Below, in pieces: positions 59,860 through 64,000 of a stretch of DNA of 64,000 nt; position 1 is the first letter of the stretch; each line of letters opens with the position of its first letter. The stretch lies in assembly GCA_015056655.1 (NCBI GenBank), contig SVFV01000007.1:62001-126000 (forward strand), in the 5' to 3' direction. Origin of the DNA: Butyrivibrio sp. GTDB taxonomy: Bacteria > Bacillota > Clostridia > Lachnospirales > Lachnospiraceae. A program made the position numbers and the translations under genes. A model generated the notes under the pieces. The model searched no databases, had not been told where the DNA came from, and saw nothing but the letters and a program-made list of their open reading frames with translations.

Positions 59860-60996
59860 ATGCGAATAAATTTTAATGTGCCTCCTTTCACAGGAAAGGA
59901 AATGGACTACATAAAAATCTGTGTAGAGAATCAGAAGATTTGTGGTGATGGCGAATTCACTAAAAAAGATAATGAGTGGTTTGAGAAAAAGACAGGAGCA
60001 AATAAGTGCCTTCTTACAACCTCATGCACTCACGCTACAGAGATGGCGGCTATTCTTGCAGGAATCAAAGAAGGGGATGAAGTTATAATGCCTTCCTACA
60101 CCTTTGTTTCCACTGCGAATGCGTTTGTACTTAGAGGTGCAAAGGTAGTATTTGTGGATATCCGTCCAGACACCATGAACATAGATGAAAATCTAATTGA
60201 GGATGCTATCACACCAAAGACAAGGGCAATCGTACCTATGCACTACGCAGGTGTTGGCTGCGAGATGGACACCATCATGGATATAGCAAAGAGGCATAAT
60301 CTTTTTGTTGTAGAGGATGCAGCCCAGGGTGTTATGTCTACCTACAAGGGTAAGGCACTCGGAGCTATCGGAGATTTTGGTAACTACAGCTTCCATGAGA
60401 CAAAGAATTACAGCATGGGCGAAGGTGGAGCACTTATCCTCAGGGATGAGACCTATGTCAATGATGCGATTATCATCAGAGAGAAGGGTACCAACAGAAC
60501 ACTTTACCAGCTTGGTAAGGTTGATAAATACACATGGCTTCAGCCTGGTTCCTCATATCTTCCCAGTGATATGAATGCTGCTTATCTTTATGCACAGCTT
60601 CAGATGGCAGATGAGATAAATGAGGACAGATTAAAGAGCTACAACAAGTATGTTGAAGCTTTCAAACCTCTTGAGGAGGCAGGGCTTATCGAGCTTCCTT
60701 ATGTTCCGGAGGAATGTGTGCACAATGCTCACATGTTTTATATTAAGTGTAAGGATCAGGAAGAGAGAGCAGGACTTATAAATTACTTAAAGAGCAATGA
60801 TATCCTCCCGGCTTCACATTATGTTCCGTTACACACATCTACTGCAGGACTTAAGTACAGCAGGTTCCATGGAGAGGATAGATATACAACAAAGGAAAGC
60901 TTAAGACTTTTAAGACTTCCTATGTATTACAAGCTTTCAGATGAGGATCTTAATGAAGTAGTTCTTCGAGTAAAAGAGTACTATAGGGCGGTATGA
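59860..60996 (+). CDS. wecE: dTDP-4-amino-4,6-dideoxygalactose transaminase (WecE/RffA)
   Basis: INFNVPPFTGKEMDYI, MPSYTFVSTANAFVLRGAKVVFVDIRPDTMNIDENLIEDAI, VVEDAAQGVMSTYKGKALG, SFHETKNYSMGEGGAL, IIREKGTNR. Confidence 0.95.
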   Translation: MRINFNVPPFTGKEMDYIKICVENQKICGDGEFTKKDNEWFEKKTGANKCLLTTSCTHATEMAAILAGIKEGDEVIMPSYTFVSTANAFVLRGAKVVFVDIRPDTMNIDENLIEDAITPKTRAIVPMHYAGVGCEMDTIMDIAKRHNLFVVEDAAQGVMSTYKGKALGAIGDFGNYSFHETKNYSMGEGGALILRDETYVNDAIIIREKGTNRTLYQLGKVDKYTWLQPGSSYLPSDMNAAYLYAQLQMADEINEDRLKSYNKYVEAFKPLEEAGLIELPYVPEECVHNAHMFYIKCKDQEERAGLINYLKSNDILPASHYVPLHTSTAGLKYSRFHGEDRYTTKESLRLLRLPMYYKLSDEDLNEVVLRVKEYYRAV

Positions 60997-62825
60997 AAAA
61001 CGAAAAGAAAAACATTTCATTGAACTATATAATTACAAGTCTCATGGTCACTGTTTTTGCAGTGGTCGTGGGACTTTTGTACGATTATTTCTTTGATCTT
61101 AATGATGATGTTTTAATGAAGGATATTCTCTCCGGAGTATATACCGGCAATCCTGAAGGGCATAATATTCAGATGCTCTATCCCATAAGCTTTATAATAA
61201 GCCTTTTTTATAAAATAAGTAGCACCGTAGACTGGTATGGGCTATTCCTTATTGTATGCCAGTATTTAAGTGTGACGGTTCTTATTTACTTTGGAGTATC
61301 TCTGGTAAGGGGCAGTGAAAGCACAATTGAAGAGGAGGCTCTGAAGGAAGCCAGGGACAGAGTCGTTTATTATTTCAGATTCATGATAACTCCTGCGCTT
61401 ATGCTGATAGTGGTAGCAGGGCTTTTCTTAGGGCATCTTGTAATAGTTCAGTATACTTTTACAGTGGCACTTATGTGTTCGGCAGCAGTTGTGCTTTTTG
61501 CAAAGGGATGGGATAAGACGGCTTCCTGCATTGTCATCATTGCCTTTTTGATCAGATCTGAGATGACACTTCTAATGCTTCCATTTGTGCTTCTGGTGCT
61601 CTTTTATCGTTACTTCTCTTTAAGGGATAACAAGGAGGAATTAAAAAGAACACTGATAGTAGCTGGGGCAATAATAATAGGACTTCTTGTTTCCAAGGGC
61701 CTTAATTTTGCAGGTTATAGTTCAGCTGAATGGAAGGAATTTAATTCTTTTTTTGATAACAGAACTCAGGTATACGATTTTTATCAGATTCCTGACTATG
61801 CAGAAAATAAAGAGTTCTATGACAGCATTGGACTTGATGAGAGTGAGTATCAGCTTCTGGTAAACTATAACTTTGGAATCGATGACAAGATAAATGCTGA
61901 ACTTATGGGCAAAATCGCTGAATATGGCAAGGAATTAAAGGCAAAAGAGAGCCTTTTTAGCAGTATCAGAAGAGTTTTTCCTAACTATTTATACAGACTT
62001 AGAAGATTTAATCTTCCAATCGGCTATGAGTATCCTATGACGGATTCACCTTGGAATCTGATGACGTGGATATTATATATTTATGCGTTTCTGTTATGGC
62101 TTTTTGGAATCCGTTCAAATCATGGATGGCGCAAGGGAATATGGGGAGCATTCTGGAGAGTTGCAATTTTATTCTGCGGAAGGACTCTTATATGGATGTA
62201 TATTCTCGTGAGAGGAAGAGATCCCATCAGAATTACGCATTCCCTATATTTGATTGAGATATTTGTTTTGATCTCACTTTTGTATCTGGCAAAGAAATCC
62301 TACAAGGAAAGTGCGCTTGTTATAGAGAAAAAGATTTCTTTCTGGATGGTTGGAATCATACTTATGGAAAGCGTGATCCTTACGCCTGTTATGTCCAGAA
62401 TTATTAAGACGGAATGCGGAGGCAGAACCGAATACAATAGAGCTTATGAGGAGCTTGATGATTATTGCAGATCAAATGCTGACAGCTTTTACTTTGTGGA
62501 TGTATATACATCTGTAGCTTATGAGGATACAGGATATACCTATTCCGAGAAGATGTTTGAAAATGTGGATAACAGTCTTTCAAATCAGATCTTGATGGGT
62601 GGCTGGGCATGCAAGAGTCCTATTGAAAGTAAAAAGCTGGTGAATGCCTTTGGAAATAGCAGCATGGAAGAGGATATCCTTTCTGACAAGGCCTGTATTG
62701 TTGCTGATAAGGATACAGATATGGGCTGGCTTACTGATTATTACAGCTATAAAAACACAGATATTACTATTGAAAAGGTTGACCTTGTTGCAGATGAATT
62801 TGTAATTTATAAGGCTTCAAGGTAA
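60993..62825 (+). CDS. Large multi-TM membrane protein (unknown, GT-C-like)
   Basis: 610 aa; FDLNDDVLMKDILSG near the N-terminus, many TM segments; 4-bp overlap with wecE. Confidence 0.65.
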   Translation: MKNEKKNISLNYIITSLMVTVFAVVVGLLYDYFFDLNDDVLMKDILSGVYTGNPEGHNIQMLYPISFIISLFYKISSTVDWYGLFLIVCQYLSVTVLIYFGVSLVRGSESTIEEEALKEARDRVVYYFRFMITPALMLIVVAGLFLGHLVIVQYTFTVALMCSAAVVLFAKGWDKTASCIVIIAFLIRSEMTLLMLPFVLLVLFYRYFSLRDNKEELKRTLIVAGAIIIGLLVSKGLNFAGYSSAEWKEFNSFFDNRTQVYDFYQIPDYAENKEFYDSIGLDESEYQLLVNYNFGIDDKINAELMGKIAEYGKELKAKESLFSSIRRVFPNYLYRLRRFNLPIGYEYPMTDSPWNLMTWILYIYAFLLWLFGIRSNHGWRKGIWGAFWRVAILFCGRTLIWMYILVRGRDPIRITHSLYLIEIFVLISLLYLAKKSYKESALVIEKKISFWMVGIILMESVILTPVMSRIIKTECGGRTEYNRAYEELDDYCRSNADSFYFVDVYTSVAYEDTGYTYSEKMFENVDNSLSNQILMGGWACKSPIESKKLVNAFGNSSMEEDILSDKACIVADKDTDMGWLTDYYSYKNTDITIEKVDLVADEFVIYKASR

Positions 62826-62840
62826 ACAGGGAGGTTTTAA

Positions 62841-63359
62841 ATGGGAATTGTCAGAGGGCAGAAGGTTTTCTTAAGAGAGATTACCCTTGATGACACCAAA
62901 AATGTGGTGAAATGGAGAAATAACCCCAGGGTTAGAAATAACTTCATCTACAGAGAGATATTTACTGATGCCACTCATAATGAGTGGATGAAAACAAAGG
63001 TTGCTTCAGGTGAGGTTTGTCAGATGATAATCTGCGAGGCGGAAAGCGAAAGGCCGGTTGGAAGTGTATACCTCAGGGATATAGATAATGATAAAAAGGA
63101 AGCTGAATACGGAATTTTTATCGGCGAGGATGATGCTACCTCCAAGGGCTATGGCAACGAAGCAGCGATTCTAATGTGCGATTACGCAAGAGATGAGCTT
63201 GGACTGAAGAGACTGATACTCAGGGCTTTTTGCGATAATGAGCCTGCACTTAAGAGCTATGAGCATGCAGGATTTAAGAAAACAGAGGACCTTCCAGAGG
63301 TTAAATGCTCTGATGGTGAAGTTAAGGATATGATTCTTATGGAAAAGGTTTTATGGTAA
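62841..63359 (+). CDS. GNAT acetyltransferase (RimJ/RimL type), candidate nucleotide-sugar N-acetyltransferase
   Basis: VFLREITLDDTKNVVKWRNNPRVR; EAEYGIFIGEDDATSKGYGNEAAILMCDYARDELGLKRLILRAFCDNEPALKSYEHAGF. Confidence 0.88.
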   Translation: MGIVRGQKVFLREITLDDTKNVVKWRNNPRVRNNFIYREIFTDATHNEWMKTKVASGEVCQMIICEAESERPVGSVYLRDIDNDKKEAEYGIFIGEDDATSKGYGNEAAILMCDYARDELGLKRLILRAFCDNEPALKSYEHAGFKKTEDLPEVKCSDGEVKDMILMEKVLW

Positions 63360-63368
63360 AATAGGCCT

Positions 63369-64000
63369 ATGCATAAATTAGTGAGTTTTGTGATTCCCTG
63401 CTATCGCTCGGAACAGACAATTGAAAGTGTAATAGAAGAAATAGAAGGCGCCATGGACATGCTTGTCCTTTACAGCTATGAGATCATTCTGGTGAATGAC
63501 GCTTCTCCTGATAATACCTGGGAGAAAATCTGTGAGCTGGTCAAGGGACATGATGAGATCAGGGGCTTTAATCTTGCGAAGAATTTTGGGCAGCACGCAG
63601 CTCTTATGGCTGGCTTTAATGCAGCTAAGGGCGATATTATTGTGTGCCTTGATGATGATGGCCAGACACCAGCAGATGAAGTTGGTAAGCTTCTCTATCA
63701 GATTGAGAAGGGAGCTGACGTTGCTTACGCGAGATATGCGCATAAGAAGCACAACATTTTCAGAAATTTCGGAAGTGCAATGAATGACTGGATGGCTTGC
63801 GTTATGCTTGGTAAGCCTAAGGATTTATCAGTTTCAAGTTACTTTGCAGCCAGAAGATTTGTTGTGGATGAGATGATTAAGTATAAGAGCTCATATCCAT
63901 ACGTTATAGGTTTGGTTCTTAGAACCACCAAGAATATCGTAAATGTAGATGTGACTCACAGAGCGAGAACTGTGGGCAGCAGTGGATATACCTTTGCCAA
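63369..64000 (+). CDS. GT2 family glycosyltransferase (DPM1/ArnC-like), truncated by window end
   Basis: Own translation from ATG 63369: MHKLVSFVIPCYRSEQTIESVIEEIEGAM...EIILVNDASPDNTWEKI...CLDDDGQTPADEVGKL; frame open to the end so absent from the ORF track. Confidence 0.88.
   Translation, partial: MHKLVSFVIPCYRSEQTIESVIEEIEGAMDMLVLYSYEIILVNDASPDNTWEKICELVKGHDEIRGFNLAKNFGQHAALMAGFNAAKGDIIVCLDDDGQTPADEVGKLLYQIEKGADVAYARYAHKKHNIFRNFGSAMNDWMACVMLGKPKDLSVSSYFAARRFVVDEMIKYKSSYPYVIGLVLRTTKNIVNVDVTHRARTVGSSGYTFA

Noticed and set aside
1-64000. CRISPR arrays, tRNA/rRNA genes, transposases and prophage genes
   Set aside because: None recognised on reading; no direct-repeat arrays, cloverleaf-like genes or recombinase motifs were seen, although no computational scan was possible.

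Overview
A gene-dense, low-GC Firmicutes chromosomal window, most like Lachnospiraceae/Butyrivibrio by protein style (inference; no search run). Nearly everything is on the + strand. Positions ~1-29 kb are housekeeping: acyl-ACP thioesterase, CvfB-like S1 protein, PucR-type regulator, ftsE-ftsX-M23 hydrolase-S41 protease, a degenerate PP2C-like protein next to a Ser/Thr kinase, uvrB-uvrA, an mreB/mbl-type gene followed by flagellar rod genes and a FlgJ-like rod-binding protein, recD2, comF, a YvyF-like protein, two unknown membrane proteins, cdaA-cdaR-glmM and HPr. Positions ~29-64 kb are a large surface-glycan locus: rmlD, fcl, GtrB/GtrA-like genes, several large multi-TM GT-C-like proteins, many GT2/GT4 enzymes, a polyprenyl-phosphate sugar transferase, a Wzz-like protein with what looks like a kinase-dead tail, an EpsG-like polymerase, a compact pseudaminic-acid cassette (pseB-C-F-I-G), then an ATP-grasp enzyme, an unusual PLP enzyme, GT2, a GT52/sialyltransferase-like protein and a PglK-like ABC flippase, and finally a wecE-like transaminase and a GNAT. 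The most interesting signals are (1) the Pse cassette with no adjacent PseH, where an ATP-grasp plus PLP pair and a sialyltransferase-like enzyme follow; (2) good matches to the sigma-D/FliA promoter consensus upstream of mbl, flgG and a YjfB-like motility gene; (3) the degenerate BY-kinase-like tail on Wzz; and (4) the pseudophosphatase-like/kinase pair. No tRNA, rRNA, CRISPR or transposase was found.
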